This document shows, in pieces, positions 39,001 through 54,219 of a DNA stretch of 64,000 bases (positions are counted from its first letter, which is position 1; every line of letters begins with the position of its first letter). The notes beneath the pieces were generated by a model. That model had not been told where the DNA came from. It did no database searches and saw only the letters and a list, made by a program, of their open reading frames with translations. Made by a program: the position numbers and the translations under genes. This DNA is from Paragordius varius (taxonomy: Eukaryota; Nematomorpha): contig OZ176052.1 in assembly GCA_964247055.1 (NCBI GenBank), positions 6,820,001 to 6,884,000 of the forward strand, given 5' to 3'.

Positions 39001-42000
39001 ATCAACCAAATATTTTCAACAATCAATATGTATTAACCATTAATATTTTAGTCTTTCCAACAATCAACCATATATTTTCAACAATTAAATTATATCACCA
39101 TTAGAATTTTAGTCTTTCCAACAATCAACCATATAATTTCAACAATCAATATGTATTACCCATTAATATTTTAGTCTTTTCAACAATCAACCGTATATTT
39201 TCAACAATCAAATTATATCACCCATTAATATTTTATTATTTCCAACAATCAACCATGTATTTTCAACAATCAAATTCAATCACCTATTAATATTTTAGTA
39301 TTTCCAACAATCAACCAAATATTTTCATCAATCAATATTTATTAACCATTAATATTTTAGCCTTTCCAACAATCAACCATATATTTTCAACAAACAAATT
39401 ATATCACCATTAATATTTTAGTCTTTCCAACAATCAACCATATATTTTCAACAATCAATATGTATTACCCATTAATATTTTAGTCTTTCCAACAATCAAC
39501 CATATATTTTCAACAATATTATGTATTACCCATTAATATTTTAGTTTTTTCAACAATCAACCATATATTTTCAACAATCAAATTATATCACCCATTAATA
39601 TTTTAGTCTTTCCAACAATCAACCATATATTTTCAACAATCAATATGTATTACCCATAAATATTTTAGTCTTTTCAACAATCAACCATATATTTTCAACA
39701 ATCAAATTCAATCACCTATTAATATTTTAGTATTTATCAACAATCAACCATATATTTTCAACAATTAAATTATATCACCATTAATATTTTAGTCTTTCCA
39801 ACAATCAACCATATAATTTCAACAATCAATATGTATTACCCATTAATATTTTAGTCTTTTCAACAATCAACCGTATATTTTCAACAATCAAATTCTATCA
39901 CCCATTAATATTTTAGTATTTCCAACATTTAACCATATATTTTCAACAATTAAATTATATCACCATTAATATTTTAGTCTTTCCAACAATCAACCATATA
40001 ATTTCAACAATCAATATGTATTACCCATTAATATTTTAGTCTTTTCAACAATCAACCGTATATTTTCAACAAAATTATATCACCCATTAATATTTTAGTA
40101 TTTCCAACAATCAACCATATATTTTCAACAATCAAATTCAATCACCTATTAATATTTTAGTATTTCAAACAATCAACCATATATTTTCAACAATTAAATT
40201 ATATCACCATTAATATTTTAGTCTTTCCAACAATCAACCATATATTTTCAACAATCAATATGTATTACCCATTAATATTTTAGTCTTTTCAACAATCAAC
40301 CATATATTTTCAACAATTAAATTATATCACCATTAGTATTTTAGTCTTTCCAACAATCAACCATATAATTTCAACAATCAATATGTATTACCCATTAATA
40401 TTTTAGTCTTTTCAACAATCAACCGTATATTTTCAACAATCAAATTATATCACCCATTAATATTTTAGTATTTCCAACAATCAACCATATATTTTCAACA
40501 ATCAAATTCAATCACCTATTAATATTTTAGTATTTCCAACAATCAACCAAATATTTTCAACAATCAATATGTATTAACCATTAATATTTTAGTCTTTCCA
40601 ACAATCAACCATATATTTTTAACAAATAAATTATATCACCATTAATATTTTAGTATTTCCAACAATCAACCATATATTTTCAACAATCAAATTCAATCAC
40701 CTATTAATATTTTAGTATTTCCAACAATCAACCAAATATTTTCAACAATCAATATGTATTAACCATTAATATTTTAGTCTTTCCAACAACCATATATTTT
40801 CAACAATTAAATTATTTCACCATTAATATTTTAGTCTTTCCAACAATCAACGATATAATTTCAACAATCAATATCTATTACTTATTAATAATTTAGACTT
40901 TCCAACAATCAACCATATATTTTCAACAATTAAATTATATCACCATTAATATTTTAGTCTTTCCAACAATCAAACATATAATTTCAACAATCAATATGTA
41001 TTACCCATTAATATTTTAGTATTTCCAACAATCAACCATATATTTTCAACAATCAAATTCAATCACCTATTAATATTTTAGTATTTCCAACAATCAACCA
41101 AATATTTTCAACAATCAATATGTATTAACCATTAATATTTTAGTCTTTCCAACAACCATATATTTTCAACAATTAAATTATTTCACCATTAATATTTTAG
41201 TCTTTCCAACAATCAACGATATAATTTCAACAATCAATATCTATTACTTATTAATAATTTAGACTTTCCAACAATCAACCATATATTTTCAACAATTAAA
41301 TTATATCACCATTAATATTTTAGTCTTTCCAACAATCAAACATATAATTTCAACAAACAATATCTATTACTTATTAATATTTTAGACTTTCCAACAATCA
41401 ACCATATATTTTCAACAATTAAATTATATCACCATCAATATTTTAGTCTTTCCAACAATCAACCATATAATTTCAACAATTAATATGTATTACCCATTAA
41501 TATTTTAGTCTTTTGAACAATCAACCGTATATTTTCAACAATCAAATTATATCACCCATTAATATTTTAGTATTTCCAACAATCAACCATATATTTTCAA
41601 CAATCAAATTCAATCACCTATTAATATTTTAGTATTTATCAACAATCAACCATATAATTTCAACAATTAAATTATATCACCATTAATATTTTAGTCTTTC
41701 CAACAATCAACCATATAATTTCAACAATCAATATGTATTACCCATTAATATTTTAGTCTTTTCAACAATCAACCGTATATTTTCAACAATCAAATTCTAT
41801 CACCCATTAATATTTTAGTATTTCCAACATTTAACCATATATTTTCAACAATTAAATTATATCACCATTAATATTTTAGTCTTTCCAACAATCAACCATA
41901 TATTTTCAACAATCAATATGTATTACCCATTAATATTTTAGTCTTTTCAACAATCAACCGTATATTTTCAACAAAATTATATCACCCATTAATATTTTAG

Positions 42001-42035
42001 TATTTCCAACAATCAACCATATATTTTCAACAATC
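33100..42035 (+). repeat. duplication shifted 4,969 bp
   Basis: About 33,100-37,066 recurs at about 38,070-42,035 with a constant shift of 4,969 bp, read at 33,181, 33,601, 34,391 (gcctttcc), 36,541 (cttttgaac) and 36,852. Differences are single bases such as ttagtatttt versus ttagaatttt near 34,134. Confidence 0.75.
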
Positions 42036-45000
42036 AAATTATATCACCATTAGTATTTTAGTCTTTCCAACAATCAACCATATAATTTCAACAATCAATA
42101 TGTATTACCCATTAATATTTTAGTCTTTTCAACAATCAACCGTATATTTTCAACAATCAAATTATATCACCCATTAATATTTTAGTATTTCCAACAATCA
42201 ACCATATATTTTCAACAATCAAATTCAATCACCTATTAATATTTTAGTATTTATCAACAATCAACCATATAATTTCAACAATTAAATTATATCACCATTA
42301 ATATTTTAGTCTTTCCAACAATCAACCATATAATTTCAACAATCAATATGTATTACCCATTAATATTTTAGTCTTTTCAACAATCAACCGTATATTTTCA
42401 ACAATCAAATTCTATCACCCATTAATATTTTAGTATTTCCAACATTTAACCATATATTTTCAACAATTAAATTATATCACCATTAATATTTTAGTCTTTC
42501 CAACAATCAACCATATATTTTCAACAATCAATATGTATTACCCATTAATATTTTAGTCTTTTCAACAATCAACCGTATATTTTCAACAAAATTATATCAC
42601 CCATTAATATTTTAGTATTTCCAACAATCAACCATATATTTTCAACAATCAAATTCAATCACCTATTAATATTTTAGTATTTCCAACAATCAACCAAATA
42701 TTTTCAACAATCAATATGTATTAACCATTAATATTTTAGTCTTTCCAACAATCAACCATATATTTTCAACAATTAAATTATATCACCATTAGTATTTTAG
42801 TCTTTCCAACAATCAACCATATAATTTCAACAATCAATATGTATTACCCATTAATATTTTAGTCTTTTCAACAATCAACCGTATATTTTCAACAATCAAA
42901 TTATATCACCCATTAATATTTTATTATTTCCAACAATCAACCATGTATTTTCAACAATCAAATTCAATCACCTATTAATATTTTAGTATTTCCAACAATC
43001 AACCAAATATTTTCATCAATCAATATTTATTAACCATTAATATTTTAGCCTTTCCAACAATCAACCATATATTTTCAACAAACAAATTATATCACCATTA
43101 ATATTTTAGTCTTTCCAACAATCAACCATATATTTTCAACAATCAATATGTATTACCCATTAATATTTTAGTCTTTCCAACAATCAACCATATATTTTCA
43201 ACAATATTATGTATTACCCATTAATATTTTAGTTTTTTCAACAATCAACCATATATTTTCAACAATCAAATTATATCACCCATTAATATTTTAGTATTTC
43301 CAACAATCAACCATATATTTTCAACAAACAAATTATATCACCATTAATATTTTAGTCTTTCCAACAATCAACCATATAATTTCAACAATCAATATGTATT
43401 ACCCATTAATATTTTAGTCTTTTCAACAATCAACCGTATATTTTCAACAAAATTATATCACCCATTAATATTTTAGTATTTCCAACAATCAACCATATAT
43501 TTTCAACAATCAAATTCAATCACCCTATAATATTTTAGTATTTCAAACAATCAACCATATATTTTCAATTAAATTATATCACCATTAATATTTTAGTCTT
43601 TCCAACAATCAACCATATATTTTCAACAATCAATATGTATTACCCATTAATATTTTAGTCTTTTCAACAATCAACCATATATTTTCAACAATTAAATTAT
43701 ATCACCATTAGTATTTTAGTCTTTCCAACAATCAACCATATAATTTCAACAATCAATATGTATTACCCATTAATATTTTAGTCTTTTCAACAATCAACCG
43801 TATATTTTCAACAATCAAATTATATCACCCATTAATATTTTAGTATTTCCAACAATCAACCATATATTTTCAACAATCAAATTCAATCACCTATTAATAT
43901 TTTAGTATTTCCAACAATCAACCAAATATTTTCAACAATCAATATGTATTAACCATTAATATTTTAGTCTTTCCAACAATCAACCATATATTTTTAACAA
44001 ATAAATTATATCACCATTAATATTTTAGTATTTCCAACAATCAACCATATATTTTCAACAATCAAATTCAATCACCTATTAATATTTTAGTATTTCCAAC
44101 AATCAACCAAATATTTTCAACAATCAATATGTATTAACCATTAATATTTTAGTCTTTCCAACAACCATATATTTTCAACAATTAAATTATTTCACCATTA
44201 ATATTTTAGTCTTTCCAACAATCAACGATATAATTTCAACAATCAATATCTATTACTTATTAATAATTTAGACTTTCCAACAATCAACCATATATTTTCA
44301 ACAATTAAATTATATCACCATTAATATTTTAGTCTTTCCAACAATCAAACATATAATTTCAACAATCAATATGTATTACCCATTAATATTTTAGTATTTC
44401 CAACAATCAACCATATATTTTCAACAATCAAATTCAATCACCTATTAATATTTTAGTATTTCCAACAATCAACCAAATATTTTCAACAATCAATATGTAT
44501 TAACCATTAATATTTTAGTCTTTCCAACAACCATATATTTTCAACAATTAAATTATTTCACCATTAATATTTTAGTCTTTCCAACAATCAACGATATAAT
44601 TTCAACAATCAATATCTATTACTTATTAATAATTTAGACTTTCCAACAATCAACCATATATTTTCAACAATTAAATTATATCACCATTAATATTTTAGTC
44701 TTTCCAACAATCAAACATATAATTTCAACAAACAATATCTATTACTTATTAATATTTTAGACTTTCCAACAATCAACCATATATTTTCAACAATTAAATT
44801 ATATCACCATCAATATTTTAGTCTTTCCAACAATCAACCATATAATTTCAACAATTAATATGTATTACCCATTAATATTTTAGTCTTTTGAACAATCAAC
44901 CGTATATTTTCAACAATCAAATTATATCACCCATTAATATTTTAGTATTTCCAACAATCAACCATATATTTTCAACAATCAAATTCAATCACCTATTAAT

Positions 45001-48000
45001 ATTTTAGTATTTATCAACAATCAACCATATAATTTCAACAATTAAATTATATCACCATTAATATTTTAGTCTTTCCAACAATCAACCATATAATTTCAAC
45101 AATCAATATGTATTACCCATTAATATTTTAGTCTTTTCAACAATCAACCGTATATTTTCAACAATCAAATTCTATCACCCATTAATATTTTAGTATTTCC
45201 AACATTTAACCATATATTTTCAACAATTAAATTATATCACCATTAATATTTTAGTCTTTCCAACAATCAACCATATATTTTCAACAATCAATATGTATTA
45301 CCCATTAATATTTTAGTCTTTTCAACAATCAACCGTATATTTTCAACAAAATTATATCACCCATTAATATTTTAGTATTTCCAACAATCAACCATATATT
45401 TTCAACAATCAAATTCAATCACCTATTAATATTTTAGTATTTCCAACAATCAACCAAATATTTTCAACAATCAATATGTATTAACCATTAATATTTTAGT
45501 CTTTCCAACAATCAACCATATATTTTCAACAATTAAATTATATCACCATTAGTATTTTAGTCTTTCCAACAATCAACCATATAATTTCAACAATCAATAT
45601 GTATTACCCATTAATATTTTAGTCTTTTCAACAATCAACCGTATATTTTCAACAATCAAATTATATCACCCATTAATATTTTAGTATTTCCAACAATCAA
45701 CCATATATTTTCAACAATCAAATTCAATCACCTATTAATATTTTAGTATTTATCAACAATCAACCATATAATTTCAACAATTAAATTATATCACCATTAA
45801 TATTTTAGTCTTTCCAACAATCAACCATATAATTTCAACAATCAATATGTATTACCCATTAATATTTTAGTCTTTTCAACAATCAACCGTATATTTTCAA
45901 CAATCAAATTCTATCACCCATTAATATTTTAGTATTTCCAACATTTAACCATATATTTTCAACAATTAAATTATATCACCATTAATATTTTAGTCTTTCC
46001 AACAATCAACCATATATTTTCAACAATCAATATGTATTACCCATTAATATTTTAGTCTTTTCAACAATCAACCGTATATTTTCAACAAAATTATATCACC
46101 CATTAATATTTTAGTATTTCCAACAATCAACCATATATTTTCAACAATCAAATTATATCACCATTAGTATTTTAGTCTTTCCAACAATCAACCATATAAT
46201 TTCAACAATCAATATGTATTACCCATTAATATTTTAGTCTTTTCAACAATCAACCGTATATTTTCAACAATCAAATTATATCACCCATTAATATTTTAGT
46301 ATTTCCAACAATCAACCATATATTTTCAACAATCAAATTCAATCACCTATTAATATTTTAGTATTTATCAACAATCAACCATATAATTTCAACAATTAAA
46401 TTATATCACCATTAATATTTTAGTCTTTCCAACAATCAACCATATAATTTCAACAATCAATATGTATTACCCATTAATATTTTAGTCTTTTCAACAATCA
46501 ACCGTATATTTTCAACAATCAAATTCTATCACCCATTAATATTTTAGTATTTCCAACATTTAACCATATATTTTCAACAATTAAATTATATCACCATTAA
46601 TATTTTAGTCTTTCCAACAATCAACCATATATTTTCAACAATCAATATGTATTACCCATTAATATTTTAGTCTTTTCAACAATCAACCGTATATTTTCAA
46701 CAAAATTATATCACCCATTAATATTTTAGTATTTCCAACAATCAACCATATATTTTCAACAATCAAATTCAATCACCTATTAATATTTTAGTATTTCCAA
46801 CAATCAACCAAATATTTTCAACAATCAATATGTATTAACCATTAATATTTTAGTCTTTCCAACAATCAACCATATATTTTCAACAATTAAATTATATCAC
46901 CATTAGTATTTTAGTCTTTCCAACAATCAACCATATAATTTCAACAATCAATATGTATTACCCATTAATATTTTAGTCTTTTCAACAATCAACCGTATAT
47001 TTTCAACAATCAAATTATATCACCCATTAATATTTTATTATTTCCAACAATCAACCATGTATTTTCAACAATCAAATTCAATCACCTATTAATATTTTAG
47101 TATTTCCAACAATCAACCAAATATTTTCATCAATCAATATTTATTAACCATTAATATTTTAGCCTTTCCAACAATCAACCATATATTTTAAACAAACAAA
47201 TTATATCACCATTAATATTTTAGTCTTTCCAACAATCAACGATATATTTTCAACAATCAATATGTATTACCCATTAATATTTTAGTCTTTCCAACAATCA
47301 ACCATATATTTTCAACAATATTATGTATTACCCATTAATATTTTAGTTTTTTCAACAATCAACCATATATTTTCAACAATCAAATTATATCACCCATTAA
47401 TATTTTAGTATTTCCAACAATCAACCATATATTTTCAACAAACAAATTATATCACCATTAATATTTTAGTCTTTCCAACAATCAACCATATAATTTCAAC
47501 AATCAATATGTATTACCCATTAATATTTTAGTCTTTTCAACAATCAACCGTATATTTTCAACAAAATTATATCACCCATTAATATTTTAGTATTTCCAAC
47601 AATCAACCATATATTTTCAACAATCAAATTCAATCACCCTATAATATTTTAGTATTTCAAACAATCAACCATATATTTTCAATTAAATTATATCACCATT
47701 AATATTTTAGTCTTTCCAACAATCAACCATATATTTTCAACAATCAATATGTATTACCCATTAATATTTTAGTCTTTTCAACAATCAACCATATATTTTC
47801 AACAATTAAATTATATCACCATTAGTATTTTAGTCTTTCCAACAATCAACCATATAATTTCAACAATCAATATGTATTACCCATTAATATTTTAGTCTTT
47901 TCAACAATCAACCGTATATTTTCAACAATCAAATTATATCACCCATTAATATTTTAGTATTTCCAACAATCAACCATATATTTTCAACAATCAAATTCAA

Positions 48001-49670
48001 TCACCTATTAATATTTTAGTATTTCCAACAATCAACCAAATATTTTCAACAATCAATATGTATTAACCATTAATATTTTAGTCTTTCCAACAATCAACCA
48101 TATATTTTTAACAAATAAATTATATCACCATTAATATTTTAGTATTTCCAACAATCAACCATATATTTTCAACAATCAAATTCAATCACCTATTAATATT
48201 TTAGTATTTCCAACAATCAACCAAATATTTTCAACAATCAATATGTATTAACCATTAATATTTTAGTCTTTCCAACAACCATATATTTTCAACAATTAAA
48301 TTATTTCACCATTAATATTTTAGTCTTTCCAACAATCAACGATATAATTTCAACAATCAATATCTATTACTTATTAATAATTTAGACTTTCCAACAATCA
48401 ACCATATATTTTCAACAATTAAATTATATCACCATTAATATTTTAGTCTTTCCAACAATCAAACATATAATTTCAACAATCAATATGTATTACCCATTAA
48501 TATTTTAGTATTTCCAACAATCAACCATATATTTTCAACAATCAAATTCAATCACCTATTAATATTTTAGTATTTCCAACAATCAACCAAATATTTTCAA
48601 CAATCAATATGTATTAACCATTAATATTTTAGTCTTTCCAACAACCATATATTTTCAACAATTAAATTATTTCACCATTAATATTTTAGTCTTTCCAACA
48701 ATCAACGATATAATTTCAACAATCAATATCTATTACTTATTAATAATTTAGACTTTCCAACAATCAACCATATATTTTCAACAATTAAATTATATCACCA
48801 TTAATATTTTAGTCTTTCCAACAATCAAACATATAATTTCAACAAACAATATCTATTACTTATTAATATTTTAGTCTTTTGAACAATCAACCGTATATTT
48901 TCAACAATCAAATTATATCACCCATTAATATTTTAGTATTTCCAACAATCAACCATATATTTTCAACAATCAAATTCAATCACCTATTAATATTTTAGTA
49001 TTTATCAACAATCAACCATATAATTTCAACAATTAAATTATATCACCATTAATATTTTAGTCTTTCCAACAATCAACCATATAATTTCAACAATCAATAT
49101 GTATTACCCATTAATATTTTAGTCTTTTCAACAATCAACCGTATATTTTCAACAATCAAATTCTATCACCCATTAATATTTTAGTATTTCCAACATTTAA
49201 CCATATATTTTCAACAATTAAATTATATCACCATTAATATTTTAGTCTTTCCAACAATCAACCATATATTTTCAACAATCAATATGTATTACCCATTAAT
49301 ATTTTAGTCTTTTCAACAATCAACCGTATATTTTCAACAAAATTATATCACCCATTAATATTTTAGTATTTCCAACAATCAACCATATATTTTCAACAAT
49401 CAAATTCAATCACCTATTAATATTTTAGTATTTCCAACAATCAACCAAATATTTTCAACAATCAATATGTATTAACCATTAATATTTTAGTCTTTCCAAC
49501 AATCAACCATATATTTTCAACAATTAAATTATATCACCATTAGTATTTTAGTCTTTCCAACAATCAACCATATAATTTCAACAATCAATATGTATTACCC
49601 ATTAATATTTTAGTCTTTTCAACAATCAACCGTATATTTTCAACAATCAAATTATATCACCCATTAATAT
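41400..49670 (+). repeat. tandem duplication of about 4.1 kb
   Basis: About 41,400-45,680 recurs at about 45,515-49,670. The shift is 4,114 bp at 42,031, 43,048 and 44,221 and drops to 3,990 bp after 44,885 because two monomers (124 bp) are missing from the right copy near 48,866. The variants gcctttcc, ccctataat and cttttgaac serve as markers. Confidence 0.7.
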
Positions 49671-52600
49671 TTTATTATTTCCAACAATCAACCATATAAT
49701 TTCAACAATCAATATGTATTACCCATTAATATTTTAGTCTTTTCAACAATCAACCGTATATTTTCAACAATCAAATTATATCACCCATTAATATTTTAGT
49801 CTTTCCAACAATCAACCATATATTTTCAACAATCAATATGTATTACCCATTAATATTTTAGTCTTTTCAACAATCAACCATATATTTTCAACAATTAAAT
49901 TATATCACCATTAGTATTTTAGTCTTTCCAACAATCAACCATATAATTTCAACAATCAATATGTATTACCCATTAATATTTTAGTCTTTTCAACAATCAA
50001 CCGTATATTTTCAACAATCAAATTATATCACCCATTAATATTTTAGTATTTCCAACAATCAACCATATATTTTCAACAATCAAATTCAATCACCTATTAA
50101 TATTTTAGTATTTCCAACAATCAACCAAATATTTTCAACAATCAATATGTATTAACCATTAATATTTTAGTCTTTCCAACAATCAACCATATATTTTTAA
50201 CAAATAAATTATATCACCATTAATATTTTAGTATTTCCAACAATCAACCATATATTTTCAACAATCAAATTCAATCACCTATTAATATTTTAGTATTTCC
50301 AACAATCAACCAAATATTTTCAACAATCAATATGTATTAACCATTAATATTTTAGTCTTTCCAACAACCATATATTTTCAACAATTAAATTATTTCACCA
50401 TTAATATTTTAGTCTTTCCAACAATCAACGATATAATTTCAACAATCAATATCTATTACTTATTAATAATTTAGACTTTCCAACAATCAACCATATATTT
50501 TCAACAATTAAATTATATCACCATTAATATTTTAGTCTTTCCAACAATCAAACATATAATTTCAACAATCAATATGTATTACCCATTAATATTTTAGTAT
50601 TTCCAACAATCAACCATATATTTTCAACAATCAAATTCAATCACCTATTAATATTTTAGTATTTCCAACAATCAACCAAATATTTTCAACAATCAATATG
50701 TATTAACCATTAATATTTTAGTCTTTCCAACAACCATATATTTTCAACAATTAAATTATTTCACCATTAATATTTTAGTCTTTCCAACAATCAACGATAT
50801 AATTTCAACAATCAATATCTATTACTTATTAATAATTTAGACTTTCCAACAATCAACCATATATTTTCAACAATTAAATTATATCACCATTAATATTTTA
50901 GTCTTTCCAACAATCAAACATATAATTTCAACAAACAATATCTATTACTTATTAATATTTTAGACTTTCCAACAATCAACCATATATTTTCAACAATTAA
51001 ATTATATCACCATCAATATTTTAGTCTTTCCAACAATCAACCATATAATTTCAACAATTAATATGTATTACCCATTAATATTTTAGTCTTTTGAACAATC
51101 AACCGTATATTTTCAACAATCAAATTATATCACCCATTAATATTTTAGTATTTCCAACAATCAACCATATATTTTCAACAATCAAATTCAATCACCTATT
51201 AATATTTTAGTATTTATCAACAATCAACCATATAATTTCAACAATTAAATTATATCACCATTAATATTTTAGTCTTTCCAACAATCAACCATATAATTTC
51301 AACAATCAATATGTATTACCCATTAATATTTTAGTCTTTTCAACAATCAACCGTATATTTTCAACAATCAAATTCTATCACCCATTAATATTTTAGTATT
51401 TCCAACATTTAACCATATATTTTCAACAATTAAATTATATCACCATTAATATTTTAGTCTTTCCAACAATCAACCATATATTTTCAACAATCAATATGTA
51501 TTACCCATTAATATTTTAGTCTTTTCAACAATCAACCGTATATTTTCAACAAAATTATATCACCCATTAATATTTTAGTATTTCCAACAATCAACCATAT
51601 ATTTTCAACAATCAAATTCAATCACCTATTAATATTTTAGTATTTCCAACAATCAACCAAGTATTTTCAACAATCAATATGTATTAACCATTAATATTTT
51701 AGTCTTTCCAACAATCAACCATATATTTTCAACAATTAAATTATATCACCATTAGTATTTTAGTCTTTCCAACAATCAACCATATAATTTCAACAATCAA
51801 TATGTATTACCCATTAATATTTTAGTCTTTTCAACAATCAACCGTATATTTTCAACAATCAAATTATATCACCCATTAATATTTTATTATTTCCAACAAT
51901 CAACCATATAATTTCAACAATCAATATGTATTACCCATTAATATTTTAGTCTTTTCAACAATCAACCGTATATTTTCAACAATCAAATTATATCACCCAT
52001 TAATATTTTAGTATTTCCAACAATCAACCATATATTTTCAACAATCAAATTCAATCACCTATTAACATTTTAGTATTTCCAACAATCAACCAAATATTTT
52101 CAACAATCAATATGTATTAACCATTAATATTTTAGTCTTTCCAACAATCAACCATATATTTTCAACAATTAAATTATATCACCATTAGTATTTCTTTCCA
52201 ACAATCAACCATATAATTTCAACAATCAATATGTATTACCCATTAATATTTTAGTCTTTTCAACAATCAACCGTATATTTTCAACAATCAAATTATATCA
52301 CCCATTAATATTTTATTATTTCCAACAATCAACCATATATTTTCAACAATATTATGTATTACCCATTAATATTTTAGTTTTTTCAACAATCAACCATATA
52401 TTTTCAACAATCAAATTATATCACCCATTAATATTTTAGTATTTCCAACAATCAACCATATATTTTCAACAATTAAATTATATCACCATTAATATTTTAG
52501 TCTTTCCAACAATCAACCATATATTTTTAACAATCAATATGTATTACCCATTAATATTTTAGTCTTTTCAACAATCAACCATATATTTTCAACAATTAAA

Positions 52601-54219
52601 TTATATCACCATTAGTATTTTAGTCTTTCCAACAATCAACCATATAATTTCAACAATCAATATGTATTACCCATTAATATTTTAGTCTTTTCAACAATCA
52701 ACCGTATATTTTCAACAATCAAATTATATCACCCATTAATATTTTAGTATTTCCAACAATCAACCATATATTTTCAACAATCAAATTCAATCACCTATTA
52801 ACATTTTAGTATTTCCAACAATCAACCAAATATTTTCAACAATCAATATGTATTAACCATTAATATTTTAGTCTTTCCAACAATCAACCATATATTTTTA
52901 ACAAACAAATTATATCACCATTAATATTTTAGTGTTTCCAACAATCAACCATATATTTTCAACAATCAAATTCAATCACCTATTAATATTTTAGTATTTC
53001 CAACAATCAACCAAATATTTTCAACAATCAATATGTATTAACCATTAATATTTTAGTCTTTCCAACCATATATTTTCAACAATTAAATTATATCACCATT
53101 AATATTTTAGTCTTTCCAACAATCAACGATATAATTTCAACAATCAATATCTATTACTTATTAATAATTTAGACTTTCCAACAATCAACCATATATTTTC
53201 AACAATTAAATTATATCACCATTAATATTTTAGTCTTTCCAACAATCAACCATATATTTTCAACAAACAAATTATATCACCATTAATATTTTAGTGTTTC
53301 CAACAATCAACCATATATTTTCAACAATCAAATTCAATCACCTATTAATATTTTAGTATTTCCAACAATCAACCAAATATTTTCAACAATCAATATGTAT
53401 TAACCATTAATATTTTAGTCTTTCCAACAACCATATATTTTCAACAATTAAATTATATCACCATTAATATTTTAGTCTTTCCAACAATCAACGATATAAT
53501 TTCAACAATCAATATCTATTACTTATTAATAATTTAGACTTTCCAACAATCAACCATATATTTTCAACAATTAAATTATATCACCATTAATATTTTAGTC
53601 TTTCCAACAATCAACCATATATTTTCAACAATCAATATGTATTACCCATTAATATTTTAGTCTTTTCAACAATCAACCATATATTTTCAACAATTAAATT
53701 ATATCACCATTAGTATTTTAGTCTTTCCAACAATCAACCATATAATTTCAACAATCAATATGTATTACCCATTAATATTTTAATCTTTTCAACAATCAAC
53801 CGTATATTTTCAACAATCAAATTATATCACCCATTAATATTTTAGTATTTCCAACAATCAACCATATATTTTCAACAATCAAATTCAATCACCTATTAAT
53901 ATTTTAGTATTTCCAACAATCAACCAAATATTTTCAACAATCAATATGTATTAACCATTAATATTTTAGTCTTTCCAACCATCAACCATATATTTTTAAC
54001 AAACAAATTATATCACCATTAATATTTTAGTGTTTCCAACAATCAACCATATATTTTCAACAATCAAATTCAATCACCTATTAATATTTGAGTATTTCCA
54101 ACAATCAACCAAATATTTTCAACAATCAATATGTATTAACCATTAATATTTTAGTCTTTCCAACAACCATATATTTTCAACAATTAAATTATATCACCAT
54201 TAATATTTTAGTCTTTCCA

